From Cupriavidus sp. WGlv3 (lineage in GTDB: Bacteria > Pseudomonadota > Gammaproteobacteria > Burkholderiales > Burkholderiaceae): a stretch of 64,000 nucleotides of DNA. Numbering within the stretch: the first letter of the stretch is position 1; each line of letters starts with the position of its first letter. Below are positions 27,031-35,627 of the stretch, in pieces. Under the pieces are notes generated by a model. It saw only the letters and a program-made list of their open reading frames with translations. It was not told where the DNA came from and did no database searches. The stretch is taken from positions 248,001-312,000 of the forward strand of contig NZ_JALHRX010000001.1 of the NCBI RefSeq assembly GCF_023952475.1, given 5' to 3'. Made by a program: the position numbers and the translations under genes.

Positions 27031-27235
27031 GCGAGATCTCCGGCAGAAGGATCCAACGATTGTAGTGGCGATCGGGGCATCCCGCGAGGACGGAAGTCTG
27101 GGGTGCGCCACTCCGTATCGGGCAGCCGGCGGCGAAAAAATATTTCACCTGCCTCAACCCCGCCGGTCTGTGTGGCCCGTTACATCGATAGGCCGTCACG
27201 CCGGCGCCCTGCCCGCGGCCTTCCAGGAGAACAAC

Positions 27236-28954
27236 ATGCAACCACGCGCACCGGTCTTCTTTTCCAGCCTTGCCGCCACCCTGGCGCTCGCGCTGGCCGC
27301 ATGCGGCGGCCCGTCGCGGCCGCTGCCCGAGCAGGCTTCCCGGCCAGTTTCGCCAGCGATTGCTCCGGCGCCGCCTCCCGACCATGACCACGCCGCCAGG
27401 GCAGCCCAGTCCAAACCCGTCGCGGAAATGCACAGCATCGAACCGCACGCCACGCTGGCAATGCCGCACCCTTACCCCTTGCCAGCACCCGCGCCGGAGG
27501 AGCGTGAACGCTACGGCGCCATCGACGAGAACGGGGTCCGGCTGGTGGCACAGGCACCGGTGTCCACCTTCAGCATCGATGTCGATACCGGCAGCTACAG
27601 CAACGTGCGGCGCCTGCTCAATGCCGGTCGCGTGCCGCCGGCCGATGCGGTGCGCGTGGAAGAACTGCTGAACTACTTCCCCTACGACTATGCCCAGCCC
27701 GCCAACGGCCGCCCGTTCGCCGTGCACACCGCGCTGGCGCCGGCGCCCTGGCACCCGTCCAATGTGCTGTTGCGCATCGGCATCAAGGGCAAGGACGTGG
27801 CCAGCGGCGCGCTGCCCGCCGCCAACCTGGTGTTCCTGGTCGACGTGTCGGGCTCGATGAACGCGCCGGACAAGCTGCCGCTGCTGAAGTCCTCGCTCAA
27901 GCTGCTGGTGAACCAGTTGCGCGCGCAGGACCGCATCACGCTGGTCACCTACGCCGGCAGCACGCGCGTGGCATTGCCGCCCACGCCGGGCAGCGACAAG
28001 GCCGCGATTAGCGCCGCCATCGACCAGCTGGTGGCGGGCGGCAGCACCGCCGGCGCCAGCGGCATTGCACTCGCCTACCAGGCCGCCCAGCAGAGCTATA
28101 TCGCCGGCGGCATCAACCGCGTGCTGCTGGCCACCGACGGCGACTTCAACGTGGGCGTGACCGACTTCCGCCAGCTCAGGAGCATGGTGGAGGACAAGCG
28201 CAAGTCCGGGGTGTCGCTGTCGACGCTGGGCTTCGGCACCGGCAACTACAACGAGCAGTTGATGGAGCAGCTGGCCGATGCCGGCGACGGCGCGTACTCC
28301 TACATCGACAACCTGATGGAAGGCAACAAGGTGCTGGTCAGCGAGATCAGCTCGACGCTGGCGACAATTGCGCGCGACGTGAAGATACAGGTCGAGTTCA
28401 ACCCGGCCACGGTGACGGAGTACCGGCTGATCGGCTATGAGAACCGCATGCTGGCGCGCGAGGATTTCAACAACGACAAGGTCGACGCCGGCGATATCGG
28501 CGCGGGCCATACCGTGACCGCGCTGTACGAGCTGACGCTGGCGGGGCTGCCCGGGCTGGTCGACCCGCTGCGCTACCAGCGCGCGGCGCCGGCGCCGGGG
28601 CGCGATGGCGAGCTGGCGCATGTGCGGCTGCGCTACAAGCTGCCGGCGGCCAGCACCAGCCAGTTACTGGATGTCACCGTGGCGCGGCAGGCGCTGCGTC
28701 CGCTGGCCCAGGGCGACGACGACTTCCGCTTTGCCGCGGCGGTGGCCGGCTTCGGCCAGGTGCTGCGCGGCGGCAGGTTCACCGGCGACTGGCGCCACGC
28801 CGACGCGCGCGCACTGGCGCAAGGCGCGCGCGGCGCCGACCGCTTCGGCTACCGCGGCGAGTTCGTCAAGCTGGTGGACCTGGCGCAGAGCCTGGCCACC
28901 GCAACGCCGGCAGCCTCTCATGGCGCCGCACCGGCCGGGCATGCGGCACGCTGA
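27236..28954 (+). CDS. VWA-domain lipoprotein (YfbK-like)
   Basis: This 572-residue lipoprotein (lipobox LAAC at the N-terminus) has a von Willebrand N-terminal domain (TFSIDVDTGSYSNVRRLLNAG, EELLNYFPYDY). A VWA domain with an intact MIDAS (VDVSGSM, then T and D residues in the loop TDGDFNVG) and a C-terminal DUF3520-like domain follow. AGGAG precedes the ATG at 27236. It lies 205 bp from the divergent gamma-glutamyltransferase and 76 bp upstream of an ECF sigma gene. The family is associated with the cell envelope; the binding partner is unknown. Confidence 0.9.
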   Translation: MQPRAPVFFSSLAATLALALAACGGPSRPLPEQASRPVSPAIAPAPPPDHDHAARAAQSKPVAEMHSIEPHATLAMPHPYPLPAPAPEERERYGAIDENGVRLVAQAPVSTFSIDVDTGSYSNVRRLLNAGRVPPADAVRVEELLNYFPYDYAQPANGRPFAVHTALAPAPWHPSNVLLRIGIKGKDVASGALPAANLVFLVDVSGSMNAPDKLPLLKSSLKLLVNQLRAQDRITLVTYAGSTRVALPPTPGSDKAAISAAIDQLVAGGSTAGASGIALAYQAAQQSYIAGGINRVLLATDGDFNVGVTDFRQLRSMVEDKRKSGVSLSTLGFGTGNYNEQLMEQLADAGDGAYSYIDNLMEGNKVLVSEISSTLATIARDVKIQVEFNPATVTEYRLIGYENRMLAREDFNNDKVDAGDIGAGHTVTALYELTLAGLPGLVDPLRYQRAAPAPGRDGELAHVRLRYKLPAASTSQLLDVTVARQALRPLAQGDDDFRFAAAVAGFGQVLRGGRFTGDWRHADARALAQGARGADRFGYRGEFVKLVDLAQSLATATPAASHGAAPAGHAAR

Positions 28955-29030
28955 GCCGCATCGCGGCGCACAGCCGGCGCAGGGTTGTGCGGACTGTCGC
29001 GCCGCCCTGCGCTCTCCTATACTCGGGCGC

Positions 29031-29645
29031 ATGCAGGCCTCCGCCCCCGCCCCATCCGCTGCTCCCGCCGACGCGCTGCGCACGCTGCCGGACCACGACC
29101 TGATGCTGCTGGTCGCGGGCGGCATCATCGAGCAGCCCGTCACCGAGCTGTTCCGCCGGCATAACGCGGGCCTCTACAACTACCTGGCCTGGCTGTGCCA
29201 GGGCAATACCGGCGAAGCCGAGGACCTCGCCCAGAAGACCTGGGTCAAGCTGATGACCCGCTGCGGCGACTACCAGCCGAGCGCGGCGTTCCGCACCTTC
29301 CTGTTCCAGATCGCGCGCAATGCCTGGCTCGACCAGGTGCGCAGCGCCGATGCGCGCCAGCGCGACGCGCTCGACGACCACCTGCCCGAGCTGCCCGCCG
29401 ACGACCTGTCGCCGGAAGCCGAACTGCAGCTGCGACAGCATGCGCAGCACGTCCACCGCGCGCTGCTGCAGTTGCCGGTCGCGCAGCGCGAAGTGGTGGT
29501 GCTGCGCTTCTTCAGCAATATGAGCGTCGAAGATATTGCCGCAATGCTTGGCGAGAAGTTCGAGACCGTGAAGAGCCGGCTGCGCTATGCCTTTGCGCGC
29601 CTGCGCGCGGACCTGGCGGGCAGCGTGCCGGAGTCGGGGCCATGA
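29031..29645 (+). CDS. ECF-type RNA polymerase sigma factor
   Basis: This 204-residue protein has sigma region 2 (LYNYLAWLCQGNTGEAEDLAQKTWVKL, with FRTFLFQIARNAWLDQVR) and region 4 (LPVAQREVVVLRFFSNMSVEDIAAMLG...TVKSRLRYAFARLR). It starts 76 bp after the VWA lipoprotein gene and its stop codon overlaps the next start by ATGA, so it is translationally coupled to a membrane protein that probably acts as its anti-sigma factor. The target promoters are not known. Confidence 0.93.
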   Translation: MQASAPAPSAAPADALRTLPDHDLMLLVAGGIIEQPVTELFRRHNAGLYNYLAWLCQGNTGEAEDLAQKTWVKLMTRCGDYQPSAAFRTFLFQIARNAWLDQVRSADARQRDALDDHLPELPADDLSPEAELQLRQHAQHVHRALLQLPVAQREVVVLRFFSNMSVEDIAAMLGEKFETVKSRLRYAFARLRADLAGSVPESGP

Positions 29646-30838
29646 GCGCGGGCAACGCCGCATCGCACGCGGCCGAACGTTTCATCGCGGGCGAGGACCG
29701 GCTCTCGGCCCTGCTGAAAGCACTTCCGCCCTACCCGCCGCCGGCGGCACTGGAAGCCGCCGTGCTTGCTGCCGCGCGCGCCGCGCAGGAGCAAGCCGGG
29801 CGCCAGCAGGCCGAGGCCGCGGCACTGCCCTTTGCCGCGCCGCCGGCGCTGGCCGCGGCCGTGCTGGAAGAAGCCGCGCGCCTGCAGGCGGCCCAGTCGG
29901 CGCGGCGCGATGCGGTGCTGGCACGGGTGGCCGCCGGCGCCGCCGCTGAGGACGCGCTCGGCGCGCGCCTCGGTCCGGATGCGGCGGCGTGGCTGCGGGC
30001 ACAGGCTGCGGATTCAATACGAAACGCCGCACAACCCTCGGCGACGGAGCCGTCCACGCATGCCGCGCGCGCGCGCCGGTGGTGGCGTTCGCTCGGACTG
30101 GTCGCCAGCGTCGCGGCGGTGGCCGGACTGACCACCAGCATCGTGCTGCGGCAGATCGACGATGGCGCGCTAATGCCGGCGGGGACGGCCGAGATGGCGG
30201 CGACCGAGATGGCCGCGCCCGCGCCAACGCCGGCAGCGACGGCTGCACCATCGCCGCCCTTGCCGGAAACCGCCGCAGCACCGCCCCCCAAACCCGCAGC
30301 CCCGGCCGCCAAGGCAGTTGCACCTGCTGCCCGCCCGGCACCCCGCGCAGCGCCTGGCACGGAGGCCACCCGAAGCGTTCCGCGCGAACCCGCGCTGGAT
30401 AGCGAGGCCCCGGCACAAGCGAACCCGCCTGCGCCGCCCGCGCCGGCGATCGCTGCCGCGCCGCAGGCACCCGCTGACGCAGCCATCGCGGAAGCCGCAC
30501 CATCGGCGCCCGCGCCTGTCGCACCGTCAGCCTATGCGCGCAAGGCTGCCCCAGCGATGGCTTCGCGCGCACCGGCGGCGGCGTCCACCCTGACCGTCTC
30601 GACCCAGGACGATCCCGCGGCCATCGCGGCGCGCCTGGGCACGGCAGCGCCGCTCAGGCTGTGGGCAGCCGAGCCCGACCATGTGGAGATCCGGGAATGG
30701 ACGCAACGGCTGTGGCAGGCGATGCCGGCGGGACAGCGCCCGCCCGTGCCGGTTGCGGTGCAGGCCGATGCCACGCTGGCGCCTGGCCAGGTGCGGATCG
30801 AGCTGCGTGGAGAGTTGCCGCGGGGCGCGCCGCAATGA
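29642..30838 (+). CDS. Putative anti-sigma factor, single-pass membrane protein with Ala/Pro-rich periplasmic part
   Basis: This 398-residue protein has a cytoplasmic N-terminal part of about 145 residues that is alanine-rich and helical. One transmembrane helix follows at about residues 147-168 (SLGLVASVAAVAGLTTSIVL), then a long Ala/Pro-rich stretch and a folded C-terminal domain of about 90 residues. No named domain is recognised. The ATGA overlap with the ECF sigma gene and the topology support an anti-sigma role. The upstream VWA lipoprotein may be the signal partner. Confidence 0.7.
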   Translation: MSAGNAASHAAERFIAGEDRLSALLKALPPYPPPAALEAAVLAAARAAQEQAGRQQAEAAALPFAAPPALAAAVLEEAARLQAAQSARRDAVLARVAAGAAAEDALGARLGPDAAAWLRAQAADSIRNAAQPSATEPSTHAARARRWWRSLGLVASVAAVAGLTTSIVLRQIDDGALMPAGTAEMAATEMAAPAPTPAATAAPSPPLPETAAAPPPKPAAPAAKAVAPAARPAPRAAPGTEATRSVPREPALDSEAPAQANPPAPPAPAIAAAPQAPADAAIAEAAPSAPAPVAPSAYARKAAPAMASRAPAAASTLTVSTQDDPAAIAARLGTAAPLRLWAAEPDHVEIREWTQRLWQAMPAGQRPPVPVAVQADATLAPGQVRIELRGELPRGAPQ

Positions 30839-30857
30839 GCGCGCCGCGGCGTGAGGG

Positions 30858-32036
30858 TCAGCGCGTGGCGAACGACCAGCTCAGGTCCACCGGCTGCGCG
30901 CCGAGCCGGCCCGTGACCCGCACGGTATAGCGCTGCTGGCTGGCCAGCGGCGCTACCGGCGTGCACACCGCCAGGCCGCGCGCGGCGCTGCTCAGGCCCG
31001 AGGAACGGCTGTCGACCTTGATGCAGTCGACGTTGCCGCCTTGCGCATCGGTGATGACGAAGTTGTCGGCATCGAACTGCAGCGAGGTATTGATCGCCTG
31101 CAGCGACACCGGGTAGCCCATGGTGCGGTTTTCATAGCCTGGGGCCGGATTGGGGCTTTCGGTGTTGACCCAGTTGACCGGCACGTCGTTCTGGCCGTCG
31201 AACGGATAGGCCACCATCTGGTTGTCGCTGCCGCCCTTGACCCGGTCGGCGAGGTCGACGGTCTGGTAGTAGCTGGCCGAGGTGCCGCTGCCGTTGGCGC
31301 CCACGCGCTCGGCAAAGCCGCTGCCGGCCGAGCCATAGCTGCCCAGCAGCGCGGCGCGGTGGAACGGCGCATCGACCAGGTCCGACACCAGTGCGTCCTT
31401 GGGCGACATCGACAGCTGCGCGTTGGCCACCGAGGTCCAGCGGTTGGCGCCGGCCACCACTTCCGCGGTGGCATCGGTCGGATAGGCGGCCTGGATGCGC
31501 TCGTGGGCGGTGGCGCCGGTGTAGCCCGGATTGCCGCTGCTTTCGTCGTGCGTCAGCGTGGCATTGGCCAGCATGTAGTCGGTATGCGCCTGCGCGGCGG
31601 CATTGAGCGGGTCGCGCGCCGCCAGCGGCGGCAGGCCCACCTGCTCGCGGCGATAGTTGGCGTAGCACAGGCCGGCGGTGCGCGGCTCTTCCAGCACGCG
31701 GTAGTTGCCGACCGCGCTGCCGCGCGCCGGCAGCAGCACGATGCCGCTGCCCGGAGCGGCGGCGGGCGCGGGACCGCTGACGGTGTAGCAAGCCCCGGCC
31801 GTGGTAGTGGTGGTGGAGCCGGCCGGCGAGGTCGGCGACGGCGACGTGGTTGCACCCTGGCCGCCAGCGGGCGCGCTGGCCTGCGCGCCGGCCGGGGTCG
31901 ATGCGCCGGGCGCGGCACTGGCCGTCGTGCCACCGTCGCCGCCATCGCCGCCGCCGCAGGCGGCCAGCGCCAGCGCCGCGGCGGTACAGAGCGTGGTCAG
32001 GGCCAGCGTGGTGTGCCGCGCGCGGCGCGGCGGCAT
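30858..32036 (-). CDS. CAP/SCP-domain lipoprotein
   Basis: This 392-residue lipoprotein (lipobox LAAC at C27) has a Gly/Ser/Thr-rich linker, a CAP domain and a C-terminal domain of about 120 residues. The CAP domain contains NYRREQVGLPPLAARDPLNAAAQAHTDYM, HDESSGNPGYTG and AHERIQAAY. CAP proteins are secreted proteins of varied function, often linked to cell-envelope or lipid binding. The CAP motif histidine and acidic residues are at least partly present. An upstream ATG at 32072 in the same frame would add 12 residues; neither start has a clear ribosome-binding site. Confidence 0.82.
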   Translation of the reverse strand: MPPRRARHTTLALTTLCTAAALALAACGGGDGGDGGTTASAAPGASTPAGAQASAPAGGQGATTSPSPTSPAGSTTTTTAGACYTVSGPAPAAAPGSGIVLLPARGSAVGNYRVLEEPRTAGLCYANYRREQVGLPPLAARDPLNAAAQAHTDYMLANATLTHDESSGNPGYTGATAHERIQAAYPTDATAEVVAGANRWTSVANAQLSMSPKDALVSDLVDAPFHRAALLGSYGSAGSGFAERVGANGSGTSASYYQTVDLADRVKGGSDNQMVAYPFDGQNDVPVNWVNTESPNPAPGYENRTMGYPVSLQAINTSLQFDADNFVITDAQGGNVDCIKVDSRSSGLSSAARGLAVCTPVAPLASQQRYTVRVTGRLGAQPVDLSWSFATR

Positions 32037-32344
32037 GGAAGGGCAATCGGCAGGCAAGCGTTTCCCAATCATCGGTCTGAGTCGTCGTGGTGGAGTTCGG
32101 CGGATTGTTCTGCCCGGGGTCTGCCCGGGGGATCCGCGAGTGCGGACGGCCGGCGCGACAACCATCGCGGGCACCTTGCAGGACGGGCTCGCTGTGGCTT
32201 TGCCGGGGGCAGAAAGACGGGACGATGGTATGGGCCGTGACCGCGAGGGTCTAGCCCGCGAACAATTGCTTACGTGTGACCCGCGCGCGCCGCACCTGAC
32301 GCAATCCCAACGGAATTCAAGCTGCGGCAGTGTCCGTCGAGGCG
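32037..32344. other. 308-bp intergenic region, no gene seen
   Basis: The region separates two minus-strand genes, the LysR regulator and the CAP lipoprotein. It must hold the promoter of the lipoprotein gene, but no convincing -35/-10 pair, operator or terminator is obvious. Open frames here are extensions of neighbouring frames without protein-like content. Confidence 0.45.
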
Positions 32345-33283
32345 TCAGCCCGCCGCGGTCACGTCGGCCATGCCGCTGCCGAGCGAGGTCATCACCGCCA
32401 TCAACTGCTCGCGCAGCCAGCGGTTTGCGCCGTCGTTCTCGCCGCCCGCGTGCCAGTACAGGTGCAGCTCCAGCGACGGCACCTTGAACGGCAGCGACAG
32501 CAGCCGGTTGGCATAGGGCTCGTTGGCGATGCGGGCATAGCGCAACGGCAGCGTGGCCAGCAGGTCGGTGCAGCTGACCACGCGGCACGCCGCGGCGTAG
32601 TGCTGGCAGCGCAGCCGCACGCGCCGGGTCAGGCCCATGCGATGCAAGGCCTGATCCTCCAGGCCGGCGCCGCGGCGGCGCGACGACACGTGGACGTGCT
32701 CGGCCGCGAGGTAGCGCTCCAGCGTCAATTCCTTCTTCACCAGCGGATGATCGCGCCGTGCCAGCACCACCATCGGGTCGGCCATGAACGGTGCATGGTG
32801 GATCGCCGGCGACACCGGCAGCAGGATGTCGAGCGCGGCGTCGAGCGTGCCGGCCAGCAGTTCCGATTCCATCTCGCGCCGGTCGAAGCGGATCGCGGCA
32901 ATTTCCACCTGCGGCGCCATCGCGGTGACGCGGCTCATCAGCGGCGGCAGCAGCGTCGACTCGAGCGCGTCGCGCATGCCGATGGTGAAGCGGCGCACGG
33001 TGTTGGTGGGATCGAAGTGCGGCGTGTCCTGCAGCGTGCGCGCAAACGACTGCAGCGCGCTGCGTACCTCGGCCGCCAGCGACCGGGCCAGCGGCGTGGG
33101 CGCCATGCCCTGCCCGCGCCGCTCGAACAGCGGATCGTCGAACAGCGTGCGCAGCCGCCCCAGCGCGTGGCTGACCGCGGGCTGCGTCAGGTTGAGCTGG
33201 CGCGCGGCCGCGGTGATGCTGCCTTCGCTGTAGATGGCGTCGAATACGACGAAGAGGTTGAGGTCGATGCGGGAGAGCTGCAT
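32345..33283 (-). CDS. LysR-family transcriptional regulator
   Basis: This 312-residue protein has an N-terminal winged helix-turn-helix (IDLNLFVVFDAIYSEGSITAAARQL, then NLTQPAVSHALGRLRTLF) and a C-terminal effector domain (RRFTIGMRDALESTLLPPLM). It is divergent from an acyl-CoA dehydrogenase gene across 187 bp, so that gene is the likely target. The subgroup resembles NodD/LeuO-like regulators. The effector is unknown. Confidence 0.92.
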   Translation of the reverse strand: MQLSRIDLNLFVVFDAIYSEGSITAAARQLNLTQPAVSHALGRLRTLFDDPLFERRGQGMAPTPLARSLAAEVRSALQSFARTLQDTPHFDPTNTVRRFTIGMRDALESTLLPPLMSRVTAMAPQVEIAAIRFDRREMESELLAGTLDAALDILLPVSPAIHHAPFMADPMVVLARRDHPLVKKELTLERYLAAEHVHVSSRRRGAGLEDQALHRMGLTRRVRLRCQHYAAACRVVSCTDLLATLPLRYARIANEPYANRLLSLPFKVPSLELHLYWHAGGENDGANRWLREQLMAVMTSLGSGMADVTAAG

Positions 33284-33470
33284 GCCGATGATTCTGGCAC
33301 GGAATGCAGGGAATTGATACTGGCAAATCCAGAAAATTCATTTTTCTAATTACCCGCTTTCAGATAGAGTGCATTGCATCGGCAAGGGTAGTTACCCCGA
33401 GAGCCCGAAGACCCAGCCAACCGGCGCCGGCGGCCGCCCGCGCCCATCGATCCCGTAGCGAGGAGACCAC

Positions 33471-34733
33471 ATGGATTTCGAGTACAGCCCGAAGGTCAAG
33501 GAGATGCAGGCCAAGCTGCTGGCCTTCTTCGACCAGCACATCTATCCGAACGAAAAGCGCTTCGCCGAGGAGATCGACGCCAACCGCCGCGCCGGCAACG
33601 CCTGGATCCCCACCAAGGTGATCGAGGAACTGAAGCCGCTGGCGCGCGAAGCCGGCCTGTGGAACCTGTTCCTGCCGCGCTCGCCGCGCGCGCCGCAGGG
33701 CCTGTCGAACCTGGAATACGCCACGCTGTGCGAGATCATGGGCCGGGTGCCCTGGTCGGCCGAGGTCTTCAACTGCGCCGCTCCCGATACCGGCAACATG
33801 GAGACGCTGGAGCGCTACGCGTCGGAAGAGCTGAAGGACAAGTGGCTGGAGCCGCTGCTGGCCGGCGAGATCCGCTCGGCCTTCCTGATGACCGAGCCCG
33901 CGGTGGCCTCGTCCGACGCGACCAATATCGAATGCCGCATCGAGCGCGATGGTGACCACTACGTGATCAACGGCACCAAGTGGTGGTCGTCGGGCGCCGG
34001 CGACCCGCGCTGCAAGGTCTATATCGTGATGGGCAAGACCGATCCCGAGGCCGGCCGCCATGAGCAGCAGTCGATGGTGGTGGTGCCGGCCGATACCCCG
34101 GGCATCACCATCAAGCGCTTCCTGCCGGTATTCGGCTACGACGACGCGCCGCACGGCCATATGGAGATCGAGCTGAAGAACGTGCGCGTGCCGGTCGCGA
34201 ACATCCTGCTGGGCGAAGGCCGCGGCTTCGAGATCGCGCAGGGCCGCCTCGGCCCGGGCCGCATCCACCACTGCATGCGCAGCATCGGCGTGGCCGAACG
34301 CGCGCTGGAACTGCTGTGCAAGCGCGCGCTGTCGCGGGTCGCGTTCGGCAAGCCGGTGTCGGCCCAGGGCGTGACGCAGGAGCGCATCGCCGAAGCCCGT
34401 TGCGAGATCGAGATGGCGCGCCTGCTGACGCTCAAGGCCGCGTACATGATGGACACGGTCGGCAACAAGGTGGCCAAGGCCGAGATCGCCATGATCAAGG
34501 TGGTGGCCCCCAACGTGGCGCTGAAGGTGATCGACTGGGCCATCCAGGTCCACGGCGCCGCCGGCGTTTCCAGCGACTTCCCGCTGGCCAGCTGGTGGGC
34601 GCACCAGCGCACGCTGCGCCTGGCCGATGGTCCGGACGAGGTGCACCGCAACGCCATCGCCAAGCTGGAGCTGGCCAAGCACATGAACGTCAATCCGGAC
34701 ACCATCAAGATGCCGGTGGCGCGCGGCTTCTGA
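33471..34733 (+). CDS. Acyl-CoA dehydrogenase, ACAD10/11-like
   Basis: This 420-residue flavoenzyme has the acyl-CoA dehydrogenase domains. The [16 protein letters not shown] loop and [20 protein letters not shown] segment are typical of the ACAD10/11 group. A probable catalytic region near the C-terminus is in [15 protein letters not shown] and [15 protein letters not shown]. Relatives in bacteria (LvaC) act on 4-phosphohydroxyacyl-CoA produced by an APH-type kinase, and such a kinase is encoded at 23862. It is a single-gene unit, divergent from a LysR regulator, and ends at two hairpins. Confidence 0.88.
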   Translation: MDFEYSPKVKEMQAKLLAFFDQHIYPNEKRFAEEIDANRRAGNAWIPTKVIEELKPLAREAGLWNLFLPRSPRAPQGLSNLEYATLCEIMGRVPWSAEVFNCAAPDTGNMETLERYASEELKDKWLEPLLAGEIRSAFLMTEPAVASSDATNIECRIERDGDHYVINGTKWWSSGAGDPRCKVYIVMGKTDPEAGRHEQQSMVVVPADTPGITIKRFLPVFGYDDAPHGHMEIELKNVRVPVANILLGEGRGFEIAQGRLGPGRIHHCMRSIGVAERALELLCKRALSRVAFGKPVSAQGVTQERIAEARCEIEMARLLTLKAAYMMDTVGNKVAKAEIAMIKVVAPNVALKVIDWAIQVHGAAGVSSDFPLASWWAHQRTLRLADGPDEVHRNAIAKLELAKHMNVNPDTIKMPVARGF

Positions 34734-34755
34734 GCGCCCCGGAGCACCCGGTAGC

Positions 34756-34781
34756 GCCGGCAGGGGCCCGCCCCTGCCGGC
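34756..34781. repeat. Perfect 11-bp hairpin after the acyl-CoA dehydrogenase gene
   Basis: GCCGGCAGGGG (34756-34766) pairs with CCCCTGCCGGC (34771-34781) around a CCCG loop. It is followed eight bases later by a classical terminator hairpin. It may be an mRNA-stabilising end or a first-stage terminator. Confidence 0.6.
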
Positions 34782-34788
34782 ATTGTGG

Positions 34789-34818
34789 AAAACGCGCAGC
34801 CGACCTGCGCGTTTTTTT
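34789..34818 (+). terminator. Rho-independent terminator after the acyl-CoA dehydrogenase gene
   Basis: AAAACGCGCAG (34789-34799) pairs with CTGCGCG plus T-run (34805-34818), giving a GC-rich stem followed by seven T residues. Confidence 0.88.
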
Positions 34819-34899
34819 CTTCTGTGCTTAAATCGCGCGGTTCGCCACGTCGGTGGTCGATGTGGCCGTTCCCATGAATGCAGCCAGGAGACCCCTGCA

Positions 34900-35592
34900 A
34901 TGATCGACGTTTACACCTGGGCCACGCCCAATGGCCACAAAGTCCACATCATGCTGGAGGAGTGCGGACTGGAGTACCAGGTCCACCCGATCAACATCGG
35001 CGCCGGCGACCAGTTCGGCGAGGACTTCCTGAAGATCAGCCCCAACAACAAGATTCCCGCCATCGTCGACCCGGACGGCCCCGACGGCAAGCCGATCTCT
35101 CTGTTCGAATCGGGCGCGATCCTGCTCTACCTGGCCGGCAAGACCGGCAAGTTCCTGCCCGAGGACGTGCGCGGCAAGTACGAGACACTGCAGTGGCTGA
35201 TGTTCCAGATGGGCGGCGTGGGTCCGATGCTGGGCCAGGCGCACCACTTCCGCATCTATGCGCCCGAGCAGATCGAGTACGCGGTCAACCGCTACACCAA
35301 CGAGGCGAAGCGCCTGTACGGCGTGATCGACACGCAGTTGTCGAAGCACGAATGGCTGGCCGGCGAGCAGTACACCATCGCCGATATCGCCACCTTCCCG
35401 TGGCTGCGCAGCTGGCAGAACCAGGGCGTGGAGCTGGACGACTACCCGCACCTGAAGCGCTGGTTCAACCAGATCGCCGAGCGTCCCGCGGTCAAGCGCG
35501 GCGTCGAGGTGCTGGCCAGCGCGCGCAAGGCGCTGCAGGACGACAAGGCGCGCGAAATGCTGTTCGGCGCCACGCAGTACAAGCGCCACTGA
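34900..35592 (+). CDS. Glutathione S-transferase family protein, YghU/YfcG-like
   Basis: This 230-residue GST has an N-terminal thioredoxin fold with YTWATPNGHKVHIMLEE (the Thr/Asn motif of the nu-class YghU/YfcG disulfide-bond oxidoreductases), SPNNKIPAIVD and LFESGAILLYLA, and a C-terminal helical domain with IADIATFPWLRSW. Nu-class GSTs reduce disulfides with bound glutathione. GGAG precedes the ATG at 34900. It lies downstream of the dehydrogenase terminator, so it has its own promoter. Confidence 0.92.
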   Translation: MIDVYTWATPNGHKVHIMLEECGLEYQVHPINIGAGDQFGEDFLKISPNNKIPAIVDPDGPDGKPISLFESGAILLYLAGKTGKFLPEDVRGKYETLQWLMFQMGGVGPMLGQAHHFRIYAPEQIEYAVNRYTNEAKRLYGVIDTQLSKHEWLAGEQYTIADIATFPWLRSWQNQGVELDDYPHLKRWFNQIAERPAVKRGVEVLASARKALQDDKAREMLFGATQYKRH

Positions 35593-35627
35593 AAGCCGCG
35601 CGGCGGCCACGGCGGCCGCCGCCGTCA

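Noticed and set aside
30100..30600. Alanine/proline-rich stretch as a possible recent repeat expansion
   Set aside because: The DNA is not periodic; it is a disordered linker in the putative anti-sigma protein.
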